From contig JAADGB010000109.1 in NCBI GenBank assembly GCA_013152575.1, positions 1 to 19,440 of the forward strand: DNA of 19,440 nucleotides, in the 5' to 3' direction. Origin of the DNA: Thermoproteota archaeon (lineage in GTDB: Archaea > Thermoproteota > Thermoprotei_A > Sulfolobales > Acidilobaceae). The position numbers were made by a program, and so were the translations under genes. Shown piece after piece: positions 1-6,649 of this stretch. The notes under the pieces are model-generated. The model saw nothing but the letters and a program-made list of their open reading frames with translations. It was not told the origin of the DNA and made no database searches. Each line of letters begins with the position of its first letter. Position 1 is the first letter of the stretch.

Positions 1-1257
1 GTTGATCTCCATCGGATCAAACGGTTTGGTCAGATAATCCGAGGAACAGTTGATTCCACTCTGCTACTTGATATAGCATCCAAGAGTCCCGCAACCAGCG
101 AGTCGCTTGTCAACCCTCTCTCATCCCCACAGCCAGCCGCCGAGGACATGGGCGAGAGACTAGTGTATCTGGGAGACAACATTGACACACCTTTACCAGA
201 ACCAGTTTACTTGAAGTTAGTCGATCTCGAGGGCCATGTGGGTATATACGGTTCAACGGGCTCTGGTAAGTCGACAACGTTGAGATCTATCGCCTGGCAG
301 GTCAGTCAACTCGGCTGGCATGTTATTATCATAGACTGGACGGGTGAGCATTCTGCTAAGCTTCCCTCGTTCACGGTCAGGCCAGATCTAGGAGGTTTCC
401 CAGTTCCCTTTGGCGAGCTGATTAAGAGTCGTGAGGGGAGGCTGATGCTGGTTGACATAATATCTCATAGTCTCGGGTTGAGCGATCCGCAGGCCTATAT
501 GCTCTCCCGTGTGATGGAGAGCGGGCCATCCTCTATCAGGGATCTGGTGTCTAAGGTCGAGTTGTGGCCTGAGGAGTCAAAGTGGGATAGGGAGGTTAAG
601 CGTGGATTGAGGAGGAAGCTAGAAGCCCTCTTGGGCGTGGAATCGGCTTTCGAAGGGGAACTCCGCCTTAAGAGGGGTTTAACGGTAGTGGATGCCTCTT
701 CGATTAGGAGTCCACGGGCTAGGAGGGCATACATTCTCTCACTCCTATCATACATATACTTCACTGCAGCGGAGAGGGATGGTAGGGTCTTGATAGCTAT
801 CGATGAGGCTCATAATCTGTTCATGGGGGAATCTAGGATTTTCGAGGATATACTCTCTGAGGCTAGAAAGCACGGGGTCCATATAATCTATGCAACACAG
901 GCGCCTAGTAGTGTCCCAGATAGGGTATTCCTCAATACTAATACGAAGATAGTACACGCCCTGAGGAGTCAGAAGGATAAACATGCTATCCAATCTACTA
1001 TGGGTATAGATGATTTCCGTGTTCACTTGCTTGACAAGCTTGTGAGGGGTGAGGCGCTTGTGCAGGCTCCTTCAATACCCGAACCTATACTTGTCAAGGT
1101 CAAGCTGCATACTCCATCTAGCCACGAGTTCGACGAGTTCGGGTCCCTCGCAAGCCAGTCAATCCTTATACCGGTATCCCACGCTTCAAGCCTGTCAAGG
1201 AAGGCGTTGACAACCTCCGTGGGGGATAGCCCAGTCGTATCTACTTCAATAACGTAG
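1..1257 (+). CDS. HerA/FtsK-type ATPase (DUF87 family), 5' end outside window
   Basis: A P-loop ATPase of the HerA/FtsK (DUF87) group; these form ring-shaped motors that move DNA or protein. The frame is open from base 1 without a stop, so the ATG at 148 is probably internal. The upstream residues contain RGTVDSTLLLDIA, which could be the end of a HAS-barrel. Numbering from the ATG at 148: Walker A GSTGSGKST at 35-43, Walker B VLIAIDEAHNLF at 214-225 (D219, E220), and a possible arginine finger, HALRSQ, near residue 273. Family-like sequence ends near LVKVKLHTP (base 1116). The last 46 or so residues are low-conservation, Ser-rich sequence lying antisense to the adenylate kinase gene. No NurA gene is visible, so a role in end resection cannot be claimed. 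The family call is firm; the exact role is unknown. Confidence 0.85.
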   Translation, partial: VDLHRIKRFGQIIRGTVDSTLLLDIASKSPATSESLVNPLSSPQPAAEDMGERLVYLGDNIDTPLPEPVYLKLVDLEGHVGIYGSTGSGKSTTLRSIAWQVSQLGWHVIIIDWTGEHSAKLPSFTVRPDLGGFPVPFGELIKSREGRLMLVDIISHSLGLSDPQAYMLSRVMESGPSSIRDLVSKVELWPEESKWDREVKRGLRRKLEALLGVESAFEGELRLKRGLTVVDASSIRSPRARRAYILSLLSYIYFTAAERDGRVLIAIDEAHNLFMGESRIFEDILSEARKHGVHIIYATQAPSSVPDRVFLNTNTKIVHALRSQKDKHAIQSTMGIDDFRVHLLDKLVRGEALVQAPSIPEPILVKVKLHTPSSHEFDEFGSLASQSILIPVSHASSLSRKALTTSVGDSPVVSTSIT

Positions 1258-1694
1258 TGTTCTGCCCCGACGAGCTCCTCGGCCAGGGTATTGTGTGCCT
1301 CCGCCAACACGTTCTCAATGATCTTTTCCTTTGGCCAGTCTCTTCTAGCCTCTACGAGCCTATTGTACAGTGTGAGAGGGTGGGTTCTAAGCAGTAGTAT
1401 AACTGGAACATGCTCTTCAAGTCCTGCTGAGAGCCATTCTAGCGGGTAGATTGTTTCTAGTAGACTGCATCCAGGCGTGCCCAGTATAACCTTGACCGCC
1501 GTCTCCAGCTCCTCATCTCTTATCACATAGGTTTTTCTCCCGGTGGGGTCCCTCTCGACTAGGCCCAGCTTCCTTAGTAGTCGTGAGGAGTCCCAGCTCT
1601 TGCATCCCAGTATGTTAGATAGGAGGTGTGTTGCTGTGGTTTTCCCGGTTCCCGGTACTCCTACGACTAGTATAATGTAGTCGTTGCTTGCCAA
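1023..1694 (-). CDS. AK6/Fap7-type adenylate kinase
   Basis: A small P-loop NMP kinase of the AK6/Fap7 (hCINAP) family, whose members have adenylate kinase and ATPase activity and help mature the small ribosomal subunit. The P-loop is GVPGTGKTT at residues 12-20. LLETIYPLEWL is the likely NMP-binding segment, and LRTHPLTLYNRLVEAR followed by KIIENVLAEA (about 102-132) matches the family's LID-side motif. Many archaeal members end at IDWL; here IDWL lies at 178-181 and the frame continues 42 residues into DNA that is antisense to the HerA-like gene. The TTG start at 1694 has an in-frame TAG directly before it and an AGGAGGAG Shine-Dalgarno site about 8 nt upstream. At 223 residues it is longer than the usual 180 or so, wholly because of the odd tail. 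Confidence 0.8.
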   Translation of the reverse strand: MASNDYIILVVGVPGTGKTTATHLLSNILGCKSWDSSRLLRKLGLVERDPTGRKTYVIRDEELETAVKVILGTPGCSLLETIYPLEWLSAGLEEHVPVILLLRTHPLTLYNRLVEARRDWPKEKIIENVLAEAHNTLAEELVGAEHYVIEVDTTGLSPTEVVNAFLDRLEAWDTGIRIDWLARDPNSSNSWLDGVCSLTLTSIGSGIEGACTSASPLTSLSSK

Positions 1695-1743
1695 CTAGTC
1701 ACTCCTCCTGCTAACTGATAGTTGCTGCAAGGAGGTAAATAGG

Positions 1744-1753
1744 AGTATAAGAT
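1744..1753 (-). promoter_or_regulatory. possible TATA box for the AK6 gene
   Basis: On the minus strand the sequence reads ATCTTATACT, about 50 nt upstream of the TTG start. The 97-nt gap between the thermosome stop and this start is AT- and T-rich on the minus strand, so it may also hold the thermosome terminator (U-rich, no clear hairpin). Called by eye. Confidence 0.35.
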
Positions 1754-1789
1754 TAATGTTAAAATAATTATGAGAAATGAGAGAGTTTA

Positions 1790-3422
1790 TTACTTGCCTC
1801 CCTTACCGGACTCCTCCTCTTTGGTCCTCCTGGCGGCGATTACGTCGTCGATTCTTAGTATCATGGTGGCTACTTCTGTTCCGGCCTTGAGGGCGTTGGC
1901 CTTCACTCTGACTGGCTCGATTACGCCCTTGTTGAGCATGTTAACTATCTCGCCGGTGGCTACGTCGATGCCTGCCCACTTTTCTCCTTTCTCGTGTGCG
2001 CTCCTCAGCTTCATCAGTATCTCTATGGTGTCTAGTCCAGCGTTGTAGGCTAGGGTCTGTGGTAGGGCCTCTAGAGCCCTTATGAATGCCTCGATGGCTA
2101 GGCTCTTCTTACCGGCAACGGTCCTTGCATACTCTCTTAGGTGCTTTGTTAGCTCTCCCTCTACTGCTCCTCCGCCTGCCACGATTTTACCGTCCATTAC
2201 TGCATCGGCTACCGCGCTTAGCGCGTCGTGGAGTGCCCTGTCGGCCTCTTCTACTAGCCTCTCGAAGCCAGCCCTGATCAGTATGGTTACGCTCTTGGGG
2301 TTCTTTGCTCCCTCTATGAATATCATCTTGTCTTCGCCGATCCTCCTCTCTTCTACGAGCTCTGCGTATCCTAGGTCTTCGGGCGTTATGTCGTCGATGT
2401 TAGTCACTATTTTTGCTCCTGTTGCTTTTGCTATTTTTTCGATGTCGCTTCTCTTCACCCTCCTTACGGCTAGTATTCCTTTCTTTGCTAGGAAGTGCTG
2501 TGTGTGCAACCTCATCAATACCCTTCTGAGTAATCACAACATTAGCACCAGTAGCAGCAATCTTCTCGACCTTCTCCTGGAGGATCTTCTCCTGCTTCTC
2601 TAGTAGCTTCCTTACTAGGTCTGGGCTGGTTATGCTGACCTCTAGGTCAATCTCTGGCTTCTCGATCTCCAGTGGAGCGTCTAGCACCGCGATCTTAGCG
2701 TTCTTCACGCTCCTAGGCATGTCTGGGTGTACTACTTCCTTGTCGATTACAACGCCCCTCACTAGGGTTGTGTCTGTTAGGCTTCCACCGTGCTTCTTTA
2801 TGATCTGTATGTTGTTTAGGTCAACGTACCACTTACCGTCTCTCTGCTCGGCGATTGCCTTTACAGCCTCTACTGCTAGCTCTGCGAAGTGCTCTCTAGC
2901 CTCTCCAACTGCCTTGCTGCTTAGGCTGGTTAGGGCGATCTTCTTTAGGACCTCCTTGTCGTTGATGTCTATTGGCTCGGCTAGCTCTTCTAGGATTTCG
3001 AGGCTCTTGTGGAGTGCGGCCTTGTAACCCTCTACTATGATTGTTGGGTGTATGTTCTGTGCGAGTAGCTTCTCGGCCTCCTTTAGTAGCTCGCCGGCGA
3101 ATATGACGCTGGTCTTGGTTCCATCGCCTGCCTCCTCGTCCTGTCCCTTGGCGATCTGTACTAGCATTTTGGCTGCTGGGTGCTGTAGGTCGATCTTGTC
3201 TAGTATTGTTGCACCGTCGTTGGTTATCGTTATGTCTCCAAGGCTGTCTACTAGCATCTTGTCCATTCCTTTGGGACCGTAGGTTGTTTTGAGGATCTCG
3301 GCTATGGCGCGGACCGCCATTATGTTCGATCTAACCGCTTCTCTTCCGTAGGATCTCTGGGTTCCCTCCTTAAGTATAATTACGGGGACTCCCATTGTCT
3401 CCATTGGTAATCCGGCTGCCAT
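1790..3422 (-). CDS. thsA/thsB-like: thermosome (group II chaperonin) subunit, frameshifted
   Basis: An ATP-driven group II chaperonin subunit that would assemble into a double-ring cage refolding proteins in the cytosol. The 5' frame (ATG at 3422, read through about 2506) carries the family N-terminus, with KTTYGPKGMDKMLV, TITNDGATIL and the ATP-site motif GDGTKTS. It ends at GIDEVA, after which the frame gives basic nonsense and a stop at 2400. The 3' frame picks up at QHFLAKKGILAVRRVKRSD and continues through GYAELVEERR and GGGAVEGEL to a Gly/Lys-rich end, EESGKGGK, at 1790. Joined at the break, the parts give about 542 residues, the normal length, with nothing missing. The break lies in a (CA)4 run at 2499-2506; two fewer CA units would restore the frame and the expected VAQHFL. 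It could be a sequencing slip, a true mutation in one paralog, or recoding. Start supported by AGGTGA upstream. Confidence 0.93.
2495..2507 (-). other. frameshift site in a CA-dinucleotide run
   Basis: The minus strand reads GCACACACAGCAC. The upstream frame reads GTT GCA CAC ACA GCA, and the downstream frame needs CAG CAC TTC (Gln-His-Phe). A four-base surplus (two CA units) explains the shift exactly. The downstream frame has a stop about 45 nt before the break and TTG/ATG codons just before it, so a separate second protein is formally possible. Confidence 0.9.
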
Positions 3423-3475
3423 CTCATGTCACCTTTTCCCTAATTCGACTCCGAATTTTCAAGGGGGTAACACTT

Positions 3476-3485
3476 CTATATAAGC
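3476..3485 (-). promoter_or_regulatory. thermosome TATA box
   Basis: GCTTATATAG on the minus strand is a near-consensus archaeal TATA box about 55 nt upstream of the thermosome ATG. It predicts a transcription start near 3450 and a leader of about 30 nt that contains the AGGTGA site. It lies in the 143-bp divergent gap shared with rps17e. Confidence 0.65.
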
Positions 3486-3520
3486 ATTACGCAGGGGTTC
3501 TCCTTGAGAAAGAGGTTATA

Positions 3521-3530
3521 CCTTTAAGTA
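3521..3530 (+). promoter_or_regulatory. rps17e TATA box
   Basis: CCTTTAAGTA, preceded by GGTTATA, lies about 40 nt upstream of the rps17e ATG. A transcription start near 3550 and a short leader containing GGGGAT as ribosome-binding site would follow. Called by eye. Confidence 0.5.
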
Positions 3531-3565
3531 TCCCATACGAATCCCGCCCCATTTGGGGATAGTGG

Positions 3566-3781
3566 ATGGGTAAGGTAAGGACTACGCTGGTTAAAAGGAC
3601 CGCGAGGAAGCTGCTGGAGAAGTACCCGGACCTATTCACGGGAGACTTCGAGCACAATAAGAGAGTAGTATCCCAGTTGATAGAGTACGATAGCAAGAAG
3701 CTCAGGAACCAGATCGCAGGCTACATAACCCACCTCGTCAACCTAGCCCGTAAGAGGGCTCAGAAGGAGTCTGCCCGGTAA
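3566..3781 (+). CDS. rps17e: 30S ribosomal protein S17e
   Basis: Archaeal/eukaryotic small-subunit ribosomal protein, basic and 71 residues long, a normal archaeal length. MGKVRTTLVKRTARKLLEKY followed by LFTGDFEHNK and RNQIAGYITHL is the S17e signature. The ATG has a G-rich site (GGGGAT) about 7-10 nt upstream. It is transcribed away from the thermosome gene and is followed after 73 nt by the co-directional MoaD-phosphoribosyltransferase fusion, so it may head a three-gene transcript ending with the Cgi121-like gene. Confidence 0.97.
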   Translation: MGKVRTTLVKRTARKLLEKYPDLFTGDFEHNKRVVSQLIEYDSKKLRNQIAGYITHLVNLARKRAQKESAR

Positions 3782-3854
3782 CAAAACCATGGTATACTCC
3801 TCAATACTCAGATAATAACCTAGAATATTGGTTAGTTAGCGTGGGGTTATCGAG

Positions 3855-4586
3855 TTGGCTAGGATTAAGATTAAACTAATGGCTACTTTAGCAGAGCGCG
3901 TAGGTAGAAGGGAGATTGAAGTAGAAGCCAATGACTGGCGAGAGGCCCTCAAGAAGCTTAGGGAGGAGCATGATTCGCTCAACGAGGTCTTCTCTCCAAA
4001 CGGTGAACCTGCTCCCAGCTACATGATCTTTATCGACGGCGTCGATTACCGCCTCTACGAGGGAGGGACACCAAAGGAGATAGTGATCCTCCCAACGATA
4101 CATGGTGGCTCAAACAACGTTGATATAGAGCTGATCGAGTGGTCTACAATCGATGAAGGGGTAGAAGAAATTGTAGCCAAAGTGGAGTCGTCGGGCTTCA
4201 AGCCAGACGTAATAGTGGGCATCCTTAGGGGAGGCGTCATACCAGCGAGGCTAGTAGCTGATAGGCTGGGCGTCAACGACATAACAGTAATGGAGGTTAA
4301 ACTGTATAAGGGAACGGGTATCAGGGGGGAGAGACCATATCTTCGACAGCCACCAGTACTCTCCCTGACGGACAAGAGGGTGCTCATAGTTGATGACATC
4401 TCCGATTCAGGGTTAACCCTACAGTTGGCAGTAGAGGCGGTAAACCTCTTCATGCCAAAAGAGGTTAGAACCGCCTCGATATACATCAAGCCCTGGACAG
4501 AGTTCGTACCTGACTACTACGCCTTCACGACGAGGAACTGGATCGTTTTCCCATGGGAGAGGGGCGAGTATGCAAGGGGCGAGTGA
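3855..4586 (+). CDS. MoaD/ubiquitin-like domain fused to 6-oxopurine phosphoribosyltransferase
   Basis: Two domains in one frame. Residues 1-85 form a MoaD/ThiS/SAMP-like beta-grasp domain (IKIKLMATLAERVGRREIEV near the start), ending in VILPTIHGG with the diglycine at 84-85 that in free proteins is adenylated and thiocarboxylated or conjugated. After a three-residue SNN linker, residues 89-243 form a type I phosphoribosyltransferase. It has VGILRGGVIPARLVAD (121-136), the PRPP loop VLIVDDISDSGLT (176-188) and a C-terminus IYIKPWTEFVPDYY with WIVFPWE, like crenarchaeal gpT-2-type hypoxanthine/guanine enzymes. The TTG start has GTGGGG upstream and an in-frame TAG 18 nt before it. The domain junction has no in-frame ATG, GTG or TTG, so the second domain cannot easily be made separately. 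Domain calls are firm; the joint function is unknown. Confidence 0.88.
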   Translation: MARIKIKLMATLAERVGRREIEVEANDWREALKKLREEHDSLNEVFSPNGEPAPSYMIFIDGVDYRLYEGGTPKEIVILPTIHGGSNNVDIELIEWSTIDEGVEEIVAKVESSGFKPDVIVGILRGGVIPARLVADRLGVNDITVMEVKLYKGTGIRGERPYLRQPPVLSLTDKRVLIVDDISDSGLTLQLAVEAVNLFMPKEVRTASIYIKPWTEFVPDYYAFTTRNWIVFPWERGEYARGE

Positions 4587-5052
4587 CAGTCAACACTACA
4601 TGGTCCTCGGGGTCCCCGTCTACATAAGATTTCTCTCATATAAGGGGTCCCCAGAAGATGTAGCTAAAGCATACCAGGGCCTGCCGGAGGAGTGCAGGGA
4701 TAGGACCATTATAGCAGCGTTGCCGGGAGAGCCTGTAACCCTTTGCGAGGCGGTTACTAGCTTCATCCATGCATTGGACTCTAGGTTTAGAGGGTCCCGT
4801 GTGAGGAGCCTCTCAATACTGTTCATAATGGAGTTACTCGGGTATAGGCAGGTGAGGGATGTAGTCGATAATGTAAAGTCGGCGGACTATCTAATCGCGG
4901 CTTCCACGGAGAATTCCTGTTTTGAAGAAGCTGTTAGACTGGTATCCTCTCTAGAGGGAGTAGGTGATCCAATCAGGGTTGAGGAATGTGATTTTGAAGG
5001 ATTGTCTAGGAGGGTTGTTTCATCTGTTAGGAGAGGTATCAGGTTAGAGTAA
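4570..5052 (+). CDS. Cgi121-like KEOPS subunit (probable)
   Basis: A 160-residue protein resembling archaeal Cgi121, the KEOPS subunit that binds Bud32 and the tRNA 3' end during t6A synthesis at A37 of ANN-decoding tRNAs. Support is the central helix SILFIMELLGYRQVRDVVDN (about 82-101), comparable to the family's MEL-(x)-qI-A pattern, with a following beta strand YLIAAS, plus matching length. No catalytic residues are expected. The ATG overlaps the end of the fusion gene by 17 nt, so translation is probably coupled. The 3' end overlaps the convergent thrS gene by 9 nt. The call rests on one helix pattern and length, so moderate confidence. Confidence 0.55.
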   Translation: MQGASDSQHYMVLGVPVYIRFLSYKGSPEDVAKAYQGLPEECRDRTIIAALPGEPVTLCEAVTSFIHALDSRFRGSRVRSLSILFIMELLGYRQVRDVVDNVKSADYLIAASTENSCFEEAVRLVSSLEGVGDPIRVEECDFEGLSRRVVSSVRRGIRLE

Positions 5053-6468
5053 GTGGGAGACGTCTCCAGGTATCCTTGGCGAGTAGCCTGCCAGCTCTAG
5101 TACACCATCCTCTAAGGGTTTGATGGCATTTATGACGTCTAAGTGTGGATTGTCTCCAATGTTTACTTTCTGCGAGATCCTCCTCCTCTTCTCGTGGATA
5201 TATGGTCTCACTGTCACGAATCCCTCCTTCACCTCCCTGGCCCCAACGTATATTGTAACGGCTGGCTTGATTGTTGACTCAATCCTTCTCACATCTCCAG
5301 ATAGGCTCGTCTTAGTAGTCTCTACTATTCCAGTCCTGTACCCCTCGGCTAGAAGGCCTTTGTGGATCCGTTTGACTAGCCCGGTTATCTTCTCGTCGAT
5401 TTCTGGCTCGCCTATCTTTATCGCAACGACTGCGAATTGTACAGGGGATAATGGGAACGGCATTCTACCCTTGGTATAGTCGAGGTATACGCTTAGGAAT
5501 CTCTCGAGGGACCCCATGAGGGCACGGTGTATTATGAAAATATTGGTCTCCTCGCCATAGATCTCTCTGACGGCATCGTAGACCTTGAATCTACGGGGGA
5601 GGTTGAAGTCGAACTGCGCAGTTCCAAGCTGCCACTCCTTCTCTATCCCGGACTCCTCCACTCTCATTATGACGTCGATCTTGGGCCCGTAGAAGGCGGC
5701 TTCTCCCTCCTCCTTGAAGTAGTTGAAGCCATACTTGTCCTTCAGGATCTTTGCAGCCTCTTCCAGCGCCGCCTCAGCGGTCTCCCACTCCCTCCTTGTA
5801 CCCATGAATTCTGTCCCTATCTTCTCCTTGTCGGAGAGGCTCAGCCTCAATGTTATACTCTCAGGGTCTAGTTTCATTAGGAATAGCTTCTCCATTAGAA
5901 GTTTCATCTCCTCGAATACGGAGACTAGGGATTCCACGGCTTTCTCCTCGGGGGTTATGATGTGGGCATCGTCCTGTGTGAACGCCCTCACTCTCAGGAG
6001 TCCGTATAGGCTCCCGCTTGGCTCGTATCTATGGACTCTTCCAGCCTCGAATATCTTGAATGGCAGTGTTACCTTCTGCCTGAATCTGGCTAGATGGCTT
6101 AGGAATACTAGTATGTGGTATGGGCAGTTCATTGGCTTGATGGCGAAGTCATGGTCTTCTATCTTGAAGAGGAACATGTTCTGCCTGAAGAACTCTATGT
6201 GGCCTGAGACTTGGTAGAGGTAGCTGCTCGCTATGATCGGGGTCTCCGCTATGAAGTATCCTCTCTTGGCGTGGAAGCGGGCGAGTATGTCTATGAGGGC
6301 GTAGCGGTAGTAGCCGCCTCCGAGGCTGAAGAGTGGTACTCCTGCTCCAGAGAAGGCGGCGTATTCACGGTCGAATAATGGTACTCGCGAGTCGGGCTTT
6401 ATCACGAGGTCTAGCTCGTATGCGTAGTCCATGTGGGTCTTCGCAATCTTCTCATTCTCCTTTTGCAA
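5044..6468 (-). CDS. thrS: threonyl-tRNA synthetase, catalytic type without editing domain
   Basis: Class II aminoacyl-tRNA synthetase that charges tRNA-Thr. The 474 residues hold only the catalytic core and the C-terminal anticodon-binding domain. Zinc and threonine ligands are visible: C115 in PMNCPYH, H169 in DDAHI and H314 in IIHRALMGS. Motif 2 is at GRVHRYEPSGSLYGLLRVRA (143-162) and motif 3 is around HRALMGSLERFLSVYLDY. Neither the N-terminal archaeal editing domain nor the bacterial TGS/editing domains are present. This matches the crenarchaeal ThrRS-cat form, which relies on a separate ThrRS-edit protein encoded elsewhere. The TTG start has an in-frame TAG 15 nt upstream and only a weak ribosome-binding site. 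ATG at residue 13 is an alternative start. Confidence 0.93.
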   Translation of the reverse strand: MQKENEKIAKTHMDYAYELDLVIKPDSRVPLFDREYAAFSGAGVPLFSLGGGYYRYALIDILARFHAKRGYFIAETPIIASSYLYQVSGHIEFFRQNMFLFKIEDHDFAIKPMNCPYHILVFLSHLARFRQKVTLPFKIFEAGRVHRYEPSGSLYGLLRVRAFTQDDAHIITPEEKAVESLVSVFEEMKLLMEKLFLMKLDPESITLRLSLSDKEKIGTEFMGTRREWETAEAALEEAAKILKDKYGFNYFKEEGEAAFYGPKIDVIMRVEESGIEKEWQLGTAQFDFNLPRRFKVYDAVREIYGEETNIFIIHRALMGSLERFLSVYLDYTKGRMPFPLSPVQFAVVAIKIGEPEIDEKITGLVKRIHKGLLAEGYRTGIVETTKTSLSGDVRRIESTIKPAVTIYVGAREVKEGFVTVRPYIHEKRRRISQKVNIGDNPHLDVINAIKPLEDGVLELAGYSPRIPGDVSHLL

Positions 6469-6488
6469 CCCGGATGCACCAGCCTAAT

Positions 6489-6500
6489 GGAATATAGCCG
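6489..6500 (-). promoter_or_regulatory. possible TATA box for thrS
   Basis: The minus strand reads CGGCTATATTCC some 20-30 nt upstream of the thrS TTG, which would give a leaderless or nearly leaderless message. A second AT-rich candidate, GTAAAAGGTTATTTC, lies further up at about 6524-6538. Which one is used cannot be told by eye. Confidence 0.35.
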
Positions 6501-6539
6501 ACAATTGAGGGAGGAGCCAGGCTAGAAATAACCTTTTAC

Positions 6540-6616
6540 GGGCTCAGCGAGGGTGACATATGATCATTCCCCGGCAGGTCGGGAGGGTCACAGCCGTCAC
6601 CACTCATCACGGCCCA
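6540..6616 (-). ncRNA. candidate C/D box guide sRNA
   Basis: In the 181-bp gap between sfsA and thrS the minus strand has a perfect C box GTGATGA (6610-6604) and a D box CTGA (6547-6544), about 67 nt apart. A GGGC/GCCC terminal stem (6615-6612 with 6543-6540) brackets them. An internal C'-like box ATGATCA (6567-6561, 6 of 7) lies 13 nt before the D box, leaving a guide of normal length (TATGTCACCCTCG). A TATA-like CATTAAAC at about 6641-6650 sits some 28 nt upstream of the 5' stem. The weak part is D': CTGT at 6593-6590 or CCGA nearer the C' box are both imperfect. Family rule: the target base pairing with the fifth guide nucleotide before D would be 2'-O-methylated. No target was identified. 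Confidence 0.45.
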
Positions 6617-6649
6617 TAAATTGGTATCTGGGTTACGGGGAGTTTAATG

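Noticed and set aside
148..150. ATG at 148 as the true start of the HerA-like gene
   Set aside because: The frame is open all the way to base 1 with plausible HAS-barrel residues, and no ribosome-binding site stands before this ATG.
1770..3282. Several open frames on the plus strand of 60-173 codons across the thermosome region
   Set aside because: They are antisense to a highly conserved protein, composed of Ser/Leu-rich low-information sequence, and lack good starts; they are shadows of the GC-rich codon pattern.
6559..6618. A 19-codon ATG frame on the plus strand in the sfsA-thrS gap
   Set aside because: It is very short, its peptide has no recognisable features and it lies over the candidate C/D RNA boxes, which explain the sequence better.
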